Counted from the first letter of the stretch, positions 22,031-31,628 are shown. The stretch is DNA of 64,000 nucleotides from Microbulbifer thermotolerans (GCF_900112305.1 NZ_FOKT01000005.1:124001-188000), one strand, 5' to 3'. Numbers and translations are program-made. Notes: generated by a model not told the origin, from the sequence alone.

Positions 22031-24280
22031 ATGACCGATACCTCCGTTTATGAGGCCAGCGAGCGGCAGTCGCTCGCGGAGTACACTGAGAAGGCGTACC
22101 TGGACTACTCCATGTACGTGATCCTGGACCGCGCCCTGCCCAATATCGGCGACGGCCTGAAGCCCGTGCAGCGGCGTATCGTCTACGCCATGAGCGAGCT
22201 GGGGCTCAAGAACACCGCCAAGTACAAGAAGTCTGCCCGCACCGTGGGCGACGTGATCGGTAAGTATCACCCGCACGGCGACAGCGCCGTGTACGAGGCC
22301 ATGGTGCTGATGGCGCAGCCCTTCAGCTACCGCTATCCCCTGATCGACGGTCAGGGCAACTGGGGTTCACCGGACGATCCAAAATCTTTCGCCGCCATGC
22401 GTTACACCGAGTCGCGCATGGGCAAATACTCGGAAGTGCTCTTGTCGGAACTGGGCCAGGGCACCGTAGACTGGCAGCCGAACTTCGACGGCACTCTGGA
22501 TGAGCCGGCGGTGTTGCCCGCGCGGGTGCCCAACATATTGCTGAACGGCACTACCGGCATCGCCGTGGGTATGGCCACCGATATACCGCCGCACAATCTG
22601 CGTGAAGTGGTCAATGCGACGGTGGCGCTGCTGGAAAACCCCAAGGCCACGGTGGCGGAGCTATGTGAGCATATTCTGGGCCCGGATATGCCCACCGAGG
22701 CGGAGATCATCACGCCGCGCGCAGAGATACAGAAGATGTACCAGACCGGCCGCGGCTCGATCAAAATGCGCGCTATCTGGGCTAAGGAAGATGGCGAAAT
22801 TGTCATCAGTGCGCTGCCTTATCAGGCCAGTGGCGCCAAGGTATTGGAGCAGATAGCGCAGCAGATGCAGGCTAAGAAGCTGCCGATGATTACAGATCTG
22901 CGCGATGAATCGGACCACGAGAATCCCACCCGCCTGGTGATAGTGCCGAAATCCAACCGCGTGGACCTGGAAGCGGTGATGAACCACCTGTTCGCCACCA
23001 CTGACCTGGAGAAGAGTTACCGGGTCAACCTAAATATGATCGGCATCGACGGCCGCCCACAGGTGAAGTCTCTCGATAAGATCCTGGGGGAATGGCTCAG
23101 CTTCCGCACTGTAACCACCCGCCGCCGCCTGCAGTTCCGCCTCGACAAGGTGGAAAAACGGCTGCACTTGCTGGCCGGTTTGCTGATCGCTTTCCTCAAT
23201 ATTGATGAAGTGATCGAAATTATCCGTACCCACGACGAGCCCAAGCGCGAGCTGATGGAGCGCTTCGAGCTGACTGACGTGCAGGCGGAATATATCCTCG
23301 ATACCAAACTGCGGCAGTTGGCGCGGCTTGAAGAGATGAAGATCCGCGGTGAGCAGGCGGAGCTGGAGAAAGAGCGCGATATGCTCACCAAAACCCTGGA
23401 CAGCCCGCGGCGCCTGAAAACCCTGATCAAGAAAGAACTGCTGGCGGCGGCGGAAGAATTTGGGGACGAGCGCCGCTCGCCGATTGTGGAGCGCGCCGAA
23501 GCCAAGGCCTTCAGCGAAGCGGAACTGCTTTCCAGTGATCCGATCACCGTGGTGTTGTCGGAGAAGGGTTGGATTCGGGCGGCCAAGGGACACGATATAG
23601 ATCCGGCCGCCCTCAGTTACAAAGCCGGCGACCGCTTCAAGCTGGCCGCCCGCGGCAAGAGTAACCAGCCGGCGTTGTTGCTGGACAGTACCGGGCGCAG
23701 CTATGCGATCGCCTCCCATACTCTGCCGTCCGCGCGCGGCCAGGGAGAGCCCCTGTCCGGCCGCATCAACCCGCCTTCCGGTGCTGTCTTTGAGGGGCTC
23801 TTGATGGGTGCCGATGAACAGCGGGTTCTGCTGGCCAGCGATGCCGGCTATGGCTTTATTGCCAAGCTGGCGGATCTGCAATCGCGCAATAAGGCGGGCA
23901 AGGCGATGCTGACACTGCCGAAGGGCGCGCGGGTGTTGCCGCCCTGTGTGGTGGAAAACCCCGGCGAAGCGTTGCTGGCGGCGGTGACCAGCGAAGGGCG
24001 CATGCTGGTGTTCCCTGTCTCCGAATTGCCGGAACTGGCGAAAGGCAAGGGCAATAAGATTATTAATATCCCCGCCGCCCGCGCCGCCAGCCGCGAGGAG
24101 TTTGTGGTGGGTATCGCCGTGCTGGAGGGGGATGTCCAGCTGGTGATTCACGCTGGTAAACGCCATACCAAGATCAAAATCTCCGAACTGGAGCACTACC
24201 TTGGAGAGCGCGGTCGCCGCGGCAATAAACTGCCGCGGGGCTTCCAGAAGGTGGACCGGATCGAGGTGTTGAAAAAATAA
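22031..24280 (+). CDS. parC: DNA topoisomerase IV subunit A
   Basis: A 749-residue type IIA topoisomerase subunit that cuts and rejoins DNA during chromosome decatenation. The catalytic tyrosine lies in [10 protein letters not shown] (Y125), and the quinolone region is [12 protein letters not shown] with Ser85 and Glu89, the sensitive-type residues. The C-terminal beta-pinwheel is shorter than GyrA's and lacks a GyrA box, which supports ParC. No parE is adjacent: a toxin-immunity pair lies upstream and an Imm11 remnant downstream. Confidence 0.95.
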   Translation: MTDTSVYEASERQSLAEYTEKAYLDYSMYVILDRALPNIGDGLKPVQRRIVYAMSELGLKNTAKYKKSARTVGDVIGKYHPHGDSAVYEAMVLMAQPFSYRYPLIDGQGNWGSPDDPKSFAAMRYTESRMGKYSEVLLSELGQGTVDWQPNFDGTLDEPAVLPARVPNILLNGTTGIAVGMATDIPPHNLREVVNATVALLENPKATVAELCEHILGPDMPTEAEIITPRAEIQKMYQTGRGSIKMRAIWAKEDGEIVISALPYQASGAKVLEQIAQQMQAKKLPMITDLRDESDHENPTRLVIVPKSNRVDLEAVMNHLFATTDLEKSYRVNLNMIGIDGRPQVKSLDKILGEWLSFRTVTTRRRLQFRLDKVEKRLHLLAGLLIAFLNIDEVIEIIRTHDEPKRELMERFELTDVQAEYILDTKLRQLARLEEMKIRGEQAELEKERDMLTKTLDSPRRLKTLIKKELLAAAEEFGDERRSPIVERAEAKAFSEAELLSSDPITVVLSEKGWIRAAKGHDIDPAALSYKAGDRFKLAARGKSNQPALLLDSTGRSYAIASHTLPSARGQGEPLSGRINPPSGAVFEGLLMGADEQRVLLASDAGYGFIAKLADLQSRNKAGKAMLTLPKGARVLPPCVVENPGEALLAAVTSEGRMLVFPVSELPELAKGKGNKIINIPAARAASREEFVVGIAVLEGDVQLVIHAGKRHTKIKISELEHYLGERGRRGNKLPRGFQKVDRIEVLKK

Positions 24281-24294
24281 CGCCTCTGACAGTA

Positions 24295-24323
24295 CCGGGC
24301 CCGGTAAATCTTTCCGGGCCCGG
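24295..24323 (+). terminator. Possible transcription terminator hairpin after parC
   Basis: Two copies of CCGGGCCCGG, 9 bp apart, begin 15 bp after the parC stop. They can pair into a strong GC stem. No T-run follows, so it may be Rho-assisted or only an mRNA stabiliser. Confidence 0.45.
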
Positions 24324-24373
24324 AGTCTGAATACGCCGCCTCTGCAAAAGAGGATGAAAGCCTCTGTGTCTGA

Positions 24374-24558
24374 CGCTATGTAGATGGGGAATTGGCTGTA
24401 GGCCTGGAAACTCTGTTTTTTGATGACGGCGATGTTGCAGGCCGCTTTCTATTTAAGTCCAAGTTGCAGGGAACTGGCGTGCTCTACTGCTCCTCCTTCA
24501 AAGCATTATGTGAGGAGGCTGGCCTGAGAGGGCTTCGATTTGATGAGGATTTGCTTAG
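24374..24558 (+). pseudogene. Imm11-type immunity gene, C-terminal fragment
   Basis: The frame reads ETLFFDDGDVAGRFLFKSKL then GVLYCSSFKALCEEAGLRGLRFDEDL, which parallels the end of the Imm11-type protein at 20575 (EKLVFSESDLQGKFLFRSG, FCTDEFKQTCEEFDLDGLIFDED). The N-terminal two thirds are absent. MITE copy C is inserted near the last codons; without it the frame would end DEDLLRLF then TGA. It lies on the opposite side of parC and the opposite strand from the intact gene. Confidence 0.6.
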
Positions 24559-24771
24559 GGAACCTCTGATTAATTCGAGGGGATACTACGGTGGGTTCCG
24601 GGGCGCTCAGGCAATAGGATGGATTTTTCGAAAACGCACAAGTACTTCCCTGTAGCTCCGACGGATACATCCCTGTATCCGACGGTTTCGAAATATCCAC
24701 CCTATCACCTGAGCTTCTCATACGCCCACGAAGAATCTCTCCCCCCAGAACGTGAATTAATCAGAGTTTCC
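24559..24771. repeat. MITE copy C with TTAG target duplication
   Basis: A 213-bp repeat flanked by TTAG at 24555-24558 and 24772-24775. Terminal repeats GGAACCTCTGATTAATTCG and GAATTAATCAGAGTTTCC. Internal arms GGATGGATTTTTCGAAA / TTTCGAAATATCCACCC still pair but with mismatches. Confidence 0.85.
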
Positions 24772-24775
24772 TTAG

Positions 24776-25015
24776 ACTTTTCTGACCAAGGGTAAGCAAA
24801 TAGCGGTTCTGTTGAGGCAGCAGCACTGCCAATGAATTGATTTTTATAGGGGGGAACCTCGGGGGCGCTCCCTTTTTTGTTTTCAATGTGCGATCAACCC
24901 CGCTCCCGCCAAAAGTGTGAGCGTCCCTGCGTCAGCCGCGCGCCTGCATCTATTTAACATCGATTCCCTAAGGTCACGGTTGCATCAAAGGATGCACGAA
25001 TTCTCATTGCGACAT
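24776..25015. other. Intergenic region with a possible weak terminator
   Basis: The stretch between MITE copy C and the marR operator contains GGGGGCGCTCCCTTTTTT (ends near 24878), a short GC element followed by six T that could terminate transcription from the left. Nothing else was recognised. Confidence 0.3.
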
Positions 25016-25033
25016 TTATAAGCATGCTTATAA
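25016..25033 (+). promoter_or_regulatory. Perfect 18-bp palindrome, probable MarR operator
   Basis: TTATAAGCATGCTTATAA is an exact palindrome 26 bp before the marR ATG. MarR-family repressors typically bind such AT-rich dyads over their own promoter. It is the obvious autoregulatory site of the marR-emrAB operon. Confidence 0.75.
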
Positions 25034-25058
25034 TAAGCGCCCTTCAAAAGGAGGGGGC

Positions 25059-25514
25059 ATGTCCGAAGATTTCGATGCAGCAAAAGGCAGCGCCGCTGAG
25101 ATGAGTATTGAGCTGCATTCCGCCGCGCGCCTGTTGCGGCGCAATTTCGATCGCCGAGCCAAGGCCCACGGCCTCAGTCGTTCCCGTTGGCAGGTGCTCT
25201 GGCATCTGAGCCGGGAAGAGGGGCAAAAGCAGGCGGAGCTGGCGGAACGTATGGATGTGGCGCCGATCAGTCTGACGCGACAGCTGGACAACCTGCAGCG
25301 GGAAGGGCTGGTGGAGCGCCGCCCGGACCCGGAGGACAGGCGTTGCTTCCGCATCTATCTCACCGAAGCCGCCCAGCCGGCACTGGAGCTGTTGCGCGGC
25401 CTGGCTCAGCAGACCCGCGCTCAGGCACTGGCCGGTTTTTCGGCGGCAGAGGTGCGGCAGTTGCATGGTCTGCTGGCGCGGTTGCGGGAGAATTTGACAC
25501 GAGAGGAGGTATAG
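25059..25514 (+). CDS. MarR-family regulator
   Basis: A 151-residue winged-helix repressor. The DNA-binding part spans about residues 40-100: LSRSRWQVLWHL, then QAELAERMDVAPISLTRQLDNLQREGLVERRPDPEDRR, the standard MarR recognition helix and wing with the DxRR motif. Helices at both ends form the dimer interface. AAGGAGG precedes the ATG. The next gene begins one base after its stop, so it is the first gene of an emrAB-type efflux operon and probably represses it until a drug-like ligand binds. Confidence 0.9.
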   Translation: MSEDFDAAKGSAAEMSIELHSAARLLRRNFDRRAKAHGLSRSRWQVLWHLSREEGQKQAELAERMDVAPISLTRQLDNLQREGLVERRPDPEDRRCFRIYLTEAAQPALELLRGLAQQTRAQALAGFSAAEVRQLHGLLARLRENLTREEV

Positions 25515-25515
25515 C

Positions 25516-26595
25516 TTGAGGGGCAAATTGGGGCTACAGATGGGGAATTTGCCGGCGCGGCAGCTGGGCTTTCTCCTCGGCATTGTCGTCGCTGTGGCGG
25601 TGGCAGGTTGGTGTGTGTTTGGCGGTGGCGGCCGCGTGGAGACCGAGAACGCCTATGTCAAAGCGGACAAGATTTCCCTGGCGCCGGAGGTAAGTGGCGT
25701 GGTGGCCGAAGTATTGGTAAAGGCCAATCAGGTGGTGGCGCAGGGGCAGCTGCTGGTGCAGCTGGACCCAACCCCCTTCGAGTTGGCGGTGGCCGAGGCT
25801 GAAGGGCACCTGGGGCAGGTGCGCAACCAATTACTCGCTCGCCGGGCTGAGTACGCTGAGGCGGAAGCTGCCCTGGAGCAGGCGACCAAAGACGCGGACT
25901 TTTATCGCCGCCAGCTGTCCCGCAATGAAAAGCTGAGCGACGTGGCCCTGTCGGAGGCACAGTTGGATGAATCCCGCCAGCTGCTGCAGCGGGCGCGGGC
26001 ACAGATAGCGATCAATACAGAAAAACTCGCCAGCCTGCGGGCGGAGCTGGGCGGTAATCCGGAGATTCCCCTGGAGGAGCAGGCCGACCTCAAGGTAGCC
26101 CAGGCACAGTTGGACAAGGCCCGCTACCAGTTGTCCCGTACCCGTATTGTCGCTCCCGTGGCGGGGGTGATCGCCAACGAGGTCCCTGTGGTCGGGGAGA
26201 TGATTCCAGCCGGTATCAACGTCATCAGCATGCTCGCCAGCGAGGGGCTCTGGGTGGAAGCGAACCTGAAGGAGACGGAACTCGGGGAAGTGCGCCCTGG
26301 TCAGCAGGCTGAAGTGGTGGTGGATGCCTATCCTAATTTCAAGTGGCAGGCCCAGGTGGACAGTCTTAGCCCCGCCAGCGGCAGTGAGTTTGCGCTGATT
26401 CCGCCGCAAAATGCCAGCGGTAATTGGGTCAAGGTGGTGCAGCGGGTGCCGGTGCGCCTGCGTCTTTATCCGGCCAAAAACGCGCCGGTGCTGCGCGCCG
26501 GTATGAGTGCCCGCGTGCGCATCGACACCGCTGAGGACGATAAGTTAGTGGCAGCGCGCGCGAGCGGCGGCGAGGACAGTCGGGTAGTGCTGTAG
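25516..26595 (+). CDS. emrA: EmrA/HlyD-family efflux adaptor
   Basis: A 359-residue periplasmic adaptor anchored by one N-terminal helix (LGFLLGIVVAVAVAGWCVF). It has the HlyD lipoyl halves (VETENAYVKADKISLAPEVSGVVAEVLVKANQVVAQGQLLVQLDP and LSRTRIVAPVAGVIANEVPVVGEMIPAG, quoted as landmarks), a helical hairpin between them and a C-terminal beta-barrel (GLWVEANLKETELGEVRPGQQAEVVVDAYP). The start is TTG 25516 with AGGAGGT 5 nt upstream. It should link the EmrB pump to an outer-membrane channel encoded elsewhere. Confidence 0.88.
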   Translation: MRGKLGLQMGNLPARQLGFLLGIVVAVAVAGWCVFGGGGRVETENAYVKADKISLAPEVSGVVAEVLVKANQVVAQGQLLVQLDPTPFELAVAEAEGHLGQVRNQLLARRAEYAEAEAALEQATKDADFYRRQLSRNEKLSDVALSEAQLDESRQLLQRARAQIAINTEKLASLRAELGGNPEIPLEEQADLKVAQAQLDKARYQLSRTRIVAPVAGVIANEVPVVGEMIPAGINVISMLASEGLWVEANLKETELGEVRPGQQAEVVVDAYPNFKWQAQVDSLSPASGSEFALIPPQNASGNWVKVVQRVPVRLRLYPAKNAPVLRAGMSARVRIDTAEDDKLVAARASGGEDSRVVL

Positions 26596-26597
26596 CC

Positions 26598-28100
26598 GTG
26601 AGTGGTGCAACGGGCATAACGGAAGGACGGCGCAGGTGGATTACTGTCAGCATTATGTTGGCCACAGTAATTCAGGTGTTGGATACCACTATTGCCAACG
26701 TCGCTCTTCCCCATATGCAGGGGAGTCTCGGTGCCGGCAGTGATCAGATTACCTGGGTGCTGACGTCGTACATCGTCGCCGCGGCCATTATGACGTTGCC
26801 GGTGGGGTACCTTTCTCAACGCTTCGGCCGCCGTCGCCTGTTTCTCTGGTCAGTGGCCGGTTTTACTGTCACTTCCATGCTGTGTGGTCAGGCGGGCAGT
26901 CTGAACGAGATGATTTTCTGGCGCTTGATGCAGGGTGTCTTCGGGGCCGCTCTGGTACCGCTTTCCCAGGCCACTCTGCTCGATACCTATCCGCCGGAGC
27001 AGCACGCTTCAGCCATGGGACTCTGGGGCGTGGGCGTGATGATTGGGCCCGTATTGGGGCCGACTTTGGGCGGCTGGTTGACGGAATATTACTCGTGGCG
27101 CTGGGTCTTCTACATTAATTTGCCGTTCGGCATTTTGTCGTTGCTCGGTATTTACTTTGCTCTCCCCGAGCGGGAAACCACCAGGCCGCGATTTGATGCG
27201 CTTGGCTTTGGCCTGCTGGCACTGGCGGTGGGCGCGTTGCAAATGCTGTTGGACCGTGGCGAACAGGTGGACTGGTTTGAGTCTCTGGAAATTCAGGGCT
27301 ATGCCATTGCCTCGGCACTGGGACTCTATCTGTTCGTGGTGCACTCGCTGACGACAAAAAAACCCTTTCTTTCGCCGGGCTTGTTCCGCGACCGCAATTA
27401 CGTATCGGGCTTGGTGTTTATTTTTGTGGTCGGCATTATTTTGTTGGCCACCATGGCGCTGCTGCCTTCGTACTTGCAGCAGTGGAAAGGCTATCCGGTG
27501 GTGGCGACAGGATTGGTTTTGATGCCCCGCGGCCTGGGGGTGATGGTGGCGATGATCTTGGTCGGGCGCCTGCTGAAATTTGTCGACGGTCGCGCGCTGA
27601 TTGTCGCGGGTATGTTCCTGGTCAGTTTCTCCTTACATCTGATGGCTGGTTTTAATCTGCAGGTAAGCCGTTCCGCGTTGGTGTGGACTGGTGTTTTGCA
27701 AGGGTTTGGCCTGGGTCTGGTATTTGTGCCAATTTCCACGCTGGCCTATGCGACCTTGCCGGCGCAACTGCGCGGTGAAGCCACAGCGCTGTTCAGTTTG
27801 TCGCGCAATCTGGGCAGCAGTGTGGGCGTATCGATTGTGATGGCTGTGCTCACCCGCAATCTGTGGATCAATGAGCAACAACTGGGGGAACATTTACAAG
27901 TGCCGCGGAATTTGGCGGGCACGCTGCCGAATACAGGGGAGTTGCAGACGCTGCCGCTGAATATTATGCAGGAGCTGTCGCGGCAGTCGGCGGAGATCGC
28001 CTATGTGAACGATTTTCAGCTACTGATGTGGATCAACCTGGCGGCGGTGCCGCTGGTATTTCTGCTGGCGAACCCCCGGCGCGGGCTGGAGGCCGCCTAA
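26598..28100 (+). CDS. emrB: EmrB/QacA-family (DHA2) drug:proton antiporter
   Basis: A 500-residue inner-membrane pump with 14 predicted helices. Typical DHA2 marks are VLDTTIANVALPHMQGSLG in helix 1, WVLTSYIVAAAIMTLPVGYLSQRFGRRR (motif A region), and GPVLGPTLGGWLTEYYSWRWVFYINLPFG (motif C). It starts at GTG 26598, 2 bp after the emrA stop. With emrA it would expel hydrophobic compounds. Expression is probably set by the MarR gene at the head of the operon. Confidence 0.92.
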   Translation: MSGATGITEGRRRWITVSIMLATVIQVLDTTIANVALPHMQGSLGAGSDQITWVLTSYIVAAAIMTLPVGYLSQRFGRRRLFLWSVAGFTVTSMLCGQAGSLNEMIFWRLMQGVFGAALVPLSQATLLDTYPPEQHASAMGLWGVGVMIGPVLGPTLGGWLTEYYSWRWVFYINLPFGILSLLGIYFALPERETTRPRFDALGFGLLALAVGALQMLLDRGEQVDWFESLEIQGYAIASALGLYLFVVHSLTTKKPFLSPGLFRDRNYVSGLVFIFVVGIILLATMALLPSYLQQWKGYPVVATGLVLMPRGLGVMVAMILVGRLLKFVDGRALIVAGMFLVSFSLHLMAGFNLQVSRSALVWTGVLQGFGLGLVFVPISTLAYATLPAQLRGEATALFSLSRNLGSSVGVSIVMAVLTRNLWINEQQLGEHLQVPRNLAGTLPNTGELQTLPLNIMQELSRQSAEIAYVNDFQLLMWINLAAVPLVFLLANPRRGLEAA

Positions 28101-28101
28101 G

Positions 28102-28126
28102 CCGGTTTTCCCTAACGGAAAACCGG
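28102..28126. terminator. Bidirectional hairpin between emrB and the DUF2147 gene
   Basis: CCGGTTTTCC and GGAAAACCGG are exact inverse repeats around a 5-nt loop, located between two convergent genes. The A/T run inside the stem supports termination in both directions. Confidence 0.65.
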
Positions 28127-28142
28127 TGATTCCGGTGACGGT

Positions 28143-28559
28143 TTACTCCACTCTCTGCCAGGTTTGGGTGCGGTAGAAGAAGCCGAGGTAGCCACGCACC
28201 TTTAGCTCATTCCCCTCGAGCCAGAATTTGCAGTCGTAGGTTTTACCTTTGGCCGGGTCCAAGATTTGGCCACCCTCGTAGGTATCACCTTTTTTCATCA
28301 TATCGGTAATGATGTCCATGCCGACGATTCTCTGCCCTTTGCGTTCGCCGGGGCATTTGTCGCACACGGTGTCATCCGGCTTCATCAGTAGGTCCACCAC
28401 ACGACCATAGTATTTGTCGCCCTTTTGGTAGATTTCGATGATGGACTTGGGCTGGCCGGTTTCGTCGTCGATGGTACGCCATTTGCCCACAACTTCCTGG
28501 GCTCCGGCCTGCAGGGCGAACAACAGGCTGCACGCAGCGATTATTAGTGTTCTCATCAT
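28143..28559 (-). CDS. DUF2147 family secreted protein
   Basis: A 138-residue protein with a signal peptide (MMRTLIIAACSLLFALQAGA). The mature DUF2147 domain is a small beta-barrel: VVGKWRTIDDETGQPKSIIEIY, then GKYYGRVVDLL-like strand (GDKYYGRVVDLL), CDKCPGERKGQRIVGMDI and GNELKVRGYLGFFYRTQTW. The CxxC in CDKC may be a disulfide or metal site. DUF2147 proteins occur near lipid or stress genes but have no fixed role. It probably forms a single-gene unit. Confidence 0.85.
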   Translation of the reverse strand: MMRTLIIAACSLLFALQAGAQEVVGKWRTIDDETGQPKSIIEIYQKGDKYYGRVVDLLMKPDDTVCDKCPGERKGQRIVGMDIITDMMKKGDTYEGGQILDPAKGKTYDCKFWLEGNELKVRGYLGFFYRTQTWQRVE

Positions 28560-28662
28560 GTCGCTTACCTTTTTGGTTGAGTGACCAGGATATTACACCA
28601 GGTCACGCAAGAAGACAGAATCCCGTGTCCAGTGTAGTAGCGGTCAGGCATTGCCGTCGGCT

Positions 28663-30129
28663 TCAGGATGAGCAGCTGATCGGCATATGCTTGCCGGACT
28701 CCGGTGGCGCTGCGGCCCAGAACTCGTGTTGCGGGTGCTCGTCGAAGGGGTTCTGCAGCAGCGTCACCATCGTCTGCAAGGGCCGGTAATCGCCGGTCTC
28801 GGCGGCCTCTATCACTTTCTGTGCCAGATAGTTGCGCAGTATGAACTTGGGGTTCACGGCGAGCATGGCGCGGTTGCGTCGGCAGAAATCGCTGTTCTCG
28901 TGGGCCAGCCGCCGGTCGTAACCCTCCAGCCAGTGGCGTAGCGCACTGTGCCCCGCTGGGGGCAGCAACGCCAGTAACGCCGAAGGCGGGCGTTCGCCGC
29001 GGTAGTGGGCCAGGGCGCGGAAAAAATTGGTGTAGTCGACCCGGTTGTTGGCGAGCAGTTGCAGCAGATCCGCGCAGAGTTTCTGGTCGTTTTCTTCTTC
29101 TGTAGTCAGGCCCAGTTTGCGCCGCATCAGGGCGGCGTAGGTGTTGATCAGGTGTGGCTGGAATTCTTCCAGACACTCGCGCAGTGTCTCGGCACCGACG
29201 AAGGCGGACAGGGCATGGGCGAGGGCATTGAGGTTCCACAGTACTACGCCGGGTTGCTGCTCGAAGGCATAGCGGCCGGTGTGGTCCGAGTGGTTACAGA
29301 TAAAGGCGGGTTCATAATCGTCGAGAAAACCGTAGGGGCCGTAGTCGAAGGTGTCGCCGATAATGGACATATTGTCGGTGTTGAGCACCCCGTGTGCGAA
29401 GCCCACCGATTGCCAGCCGGCGACCAGCTCAGCGCTTCTGCGCGTCGCAAAGCGCAGCAGTGCTTCAGCCTGTTCGCTGGTGCCCATGTCTCCGGTGTCG
29501 GGGATAAAGCGCTGGCAGACAAAATCGATCAGCCGTTGCAATGCCTCCAGTTGCTTGGTGTAGAAGAGGTACTCAAAGTGGCCGAAGCGTACATGGGTTT
29601 CCGCTACGCGGATCAACATGGCGCCGGTTTCGATTTCCTCCCGAACCACCGGCTCGTCGCTGCCGACAATGCACAGGGCGCGGGTGCTGCGGATACCGAG
29701 GGCGGTCAGTGCTTCACCGGCCAGATACTCGCGGATGGTGGAGCGCAGTACCGCGCGGCCGTCGCCAAAGCGAGAGTAGGGGGTTTTGCCGGCGCCTTTC
29801 AGGTGCAGTTCCCAGAGTCTGCCGCGGGCTTCTATTTCCCCCAGTAAGAGGGCGCGACCATCGCCCAGATCTGGGTTGTAGACGCCGAACTGGTGGCCGG
29901 TGTACTTCATTGCAAAGGGTTTGCTGCCCTTGAATAACTTTTTGCCGCAGCCGAGCTGCGCCCAGTCGGGATTGTGTGCCTCGCTTGCGTCTATACCCAG
30001 CAGTTGCAGCACCGCTGGGTTCACATGGATCAATGCGGGGTGGGCGAAGGGCGTGGGGGTGGTGCGGCTTCCGAAGGCCCCGCCCAGATCAGCGTATTGG
30101 TGTGTGAGGGTGACATCGCTGAGTTTCAT
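28663..30129 (-). CDS. selO: SelO/YdiU protein AMPylator pseudokinase
   Basis: A 488-residue pseudokinase of the SelO family, which transfers AMP from ATP to protein hydroxyls and is tied to redox stress. Marks are FAMKYTGHQFGVYNPDLGDGRA, WELHLKGAGKTPYSRFGDGRAVLRS, REEIETGAMLIRVAETHVRFGHFEYL, HGVLNTDNMSIIGDTFDYGPYGFLDDYEP and the C-terminal CSS. In eukaryotic SelO the Cys of CSS is selenocysteine; here it is an ordinary Cys codon. It follows ppx on the same strand with a short MITE-end remnant between them. Confidence 0.93.
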   Translation of the reverse strand: MKLSDVTLTHQYADLGGAFGSRTTPTPFAHPALIHVNPAVLQLLGIDASEAHNPDWAQLGCGKKLFKGSKPFAMKYTGHQFGVYNPDLGDGRALLLGEIEARGRLWELHLKGAGKTPYSRFGDGRAVLRSTIREYLAGEALTALGIRSTRALCIVGSDEPVVREEIETGAMLIRVAETHVRFGHFEYLFYTKQLEALQRLIDFVCQRFIPDTGDMGTSEQAEALLRFATRRSAELVAGWQSVGFAHGVLNTDNMSIIGDTFDYGPYGFLDDYEPAFICNHSDHTGRYAFEQQPGVVLWNLNALAHALSAFVGAETLRECLEEFQPHLINTYAALMRRKLGLTTEEENDQKLCADLLQLLANNRVDYTNFFRALAHYRGERPPSALLALLPPAGHSALRHWLEGYDRRLAHENSDFCRRNRAMLAVNPKFILRNYLAQKVIEAAETGDYRPLQTMVTLLQNPFDEHPQHEFWAAAPPESGKHMPISCSS

Positions 30130-30152
30130 GGGAACCTCTGATCAATTCGTGG
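30128..30152. repeat. MITE terminal-repeat fragment
   Basis: GGAACCTCTGATCAATTCG right at the selO start (the ATG lies at 30127-30129) matches the MITE end with one change. The rest of the element is absent. Confidence 0.5.
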
Positions 30153-30158
30153 GCGGGC

Positions 30159-31628
30159 TCAAACTTCGCTGATCTCCAGCGCCTGGGGTTGCGACTGCCA
30201 GTATTCCTCCTCCTGCCGGAGAAGGTCTTCAATCGCGGGGTTCTGATCCAGCCACTCCCGGGGCAGGCGCAGCCGGTAACCGTTGTCGCGGGCCTTGAGT
30301 TTGATGCCATCCAGGCCGCGGTCGGTGCGGTCGCGGTGGATAATACAGGCCAGGCGCAGACACAGCAGCAGGTCGGGGTTGGGGTGGAAGCCATAGTGTT
30401 CCCGCGGCGGCTTGATACGCCCGCGCTGATTGCGCAGCAGATAGGCCAGATATTCCTGTTCTGTCTTGGCGAAACCGGCCAGGTCCGCGTGCTCGATCAT
30501 ATAGGCGCCCAACTTGCGGAAGTCGCTGTGGGACAGTGCCAGGCCTATTTCGTGCAATTGCGCCGCCCAGCGTAGCCGCTGCAATTCCTCGCTGCCCGTT
30601 TTTGGGCGCAGCTGGTGCAGCAGGGCCAGGGCGGTGTCGCCAACGCGTTGGGCCTGTGCCGTGCCTACCTGCCAAAGTTGCATCAGCGCCGCCACTGTAT
30701 CGGCGCGGCGGTCCCCACCGTGCAGGCGCCCGGCCAGATCGTGCACTATGCCCTCGCGGATGGCGTAGGGGGAAACCTGCATTGTCTGGATATCCAGCTC
30801 ACAAAAGGTTGCGTGCAGTATCGCCAGGCCCGCGGCGAATACCGGGCGCCGCTCGCTGTCCAGGTCGGGCAGGTCCAGGTCGGCAATGTGCTTGGCGTCG
30901 GCCACTTTTGCCGCCAGCTTGTCGATATCCTCGCGCTTGATCTCCGCAAGCTCGCCGCCATAGAGAACCCTCGCCACCGCCTTGATGGTCCCGGAGCTGC
31001 CGATCACTTGAGCCCCTTCCGCCAAGTGTTGGAGCTCTTGTAGTTCCGCCCGAGCGGCGCGGTGGGCGCGGTTAAAATGGTTGACGGAGTTACTGGAGAC
31101 GATGCCGTCGGCAAAGAAGCGCTTGCTGAAAGACACGCAGCCCATATAGAGGCTTTGCAGTTGTTGCGGCGTTTCGTAACCGCGCACCAATTCGGTGGAA
31201 CCGCCGCCGATATCCACTACGCAGCGCAGCCTCGGGGGGCCGTCGGCGGCGGCCATAACGCCACTGTAAATCAGCCTGGCCTCTTCTATACCGCTGATAA
31301 TTTCGATTGGCGCGCCCAGGATGGATTCGGCGGACTCGAGGAAGCCGTCGGCGTTGGCGGCGGCGCGCAGGGTGTTGGTGCCCACAACGCGGATGTGGTC
31401 CGCGGGCAGTTCCGCCAGTACCGGACGGAATCGATGCAGCGCGTCCAGGGCCCGTTCGGCCACGGCCGTGTCCAGATTGCGCTTTTCGTCCAGTCCCTCC
31501 GCCAGCCGGACCATGGCTTTGTCCGTGTGCAAGCGCACCATGCGCTGGTCGCGGAATTCCGCCAGCAACAAATGGAAGCTGTTGGAGCCCAGGTCGAGGG
31601 CGGCGTAGCGTTCGGTGTCGGGTACCAT
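30159..31628 (-). CDS. ppx: Exopolyphosphatase (Ppx/GppA family)
   Basis: A 489-residue enzyme that removes terminal phosphate from polyphosphate. The Ppx/GppA ATPase-like core shows ALDLGSNSFHLLLAE, VGTNTLRAAAN, ISGIEEARLIYSGV and VVDIGGGSTELVRG, followed by an HD-like helical C-terminal half (LRWAAQLHEIGLALSH, EQEYLAYLLRNQRG). The start is taken at 31628 (MVPDTERY) because upstream in-frame codons overlap the PHO-box-like site. It is divergent from ppk1, so the two enzymes of polyphosphate turnover share a control region. Confidence 0.9.
   Translation of the reverse strand: MVPDTERYAALDLGSNSFHLLLAEFRDQRMVRLHTDKAMVRLAEGLDEKRNLDTAVAERALDALHRFRPVLAELPADHIRVVGTNTLRAAANADGFLESAESILGAPIEIISGIEEARLIYSGVMAAADGPPRLRCVVDIGGGSTELVRGYETPQQLQSLYMGCVSFSKRFFADGIVSSNSVNHFNRAHRAARAELQELQHLAEGAQVIGSSGTIKAVARVLYGGELAEIKREDIDKLAAKVADAKHIADLDLPDLDSERRPVFAAGLAILHATFCELDIQTMQVSPYAIREGIVHDLAGRLHGGDRRADTVAALMQLWQVGTAQAQRVGDTALALLHQLRPKTGSEELQRLRWAAQLHEIGLALSHSDFRKLGAYMIEHADLAGFAKTEQEYLAYLLRNQRGRIKPPREHYGFHPNPDLLLCLRLACIIHRDRTDRGLDGIKLKARDNGYRLRLPREWLDQNPAIEDLLRQEEEYWQSQPQALEISEV

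Noticed and set aside
23030-24196. 388-codon minus-strand ORF inside parC
   Set aside because: Mirror frame of a conserved gene; no homology and improbable composition.
29005-29847. 280-codon + strand ORF antisense to selO
   Set aside because: selO motifs are complete on the minus strand; this frame is a codon-bias artefact.
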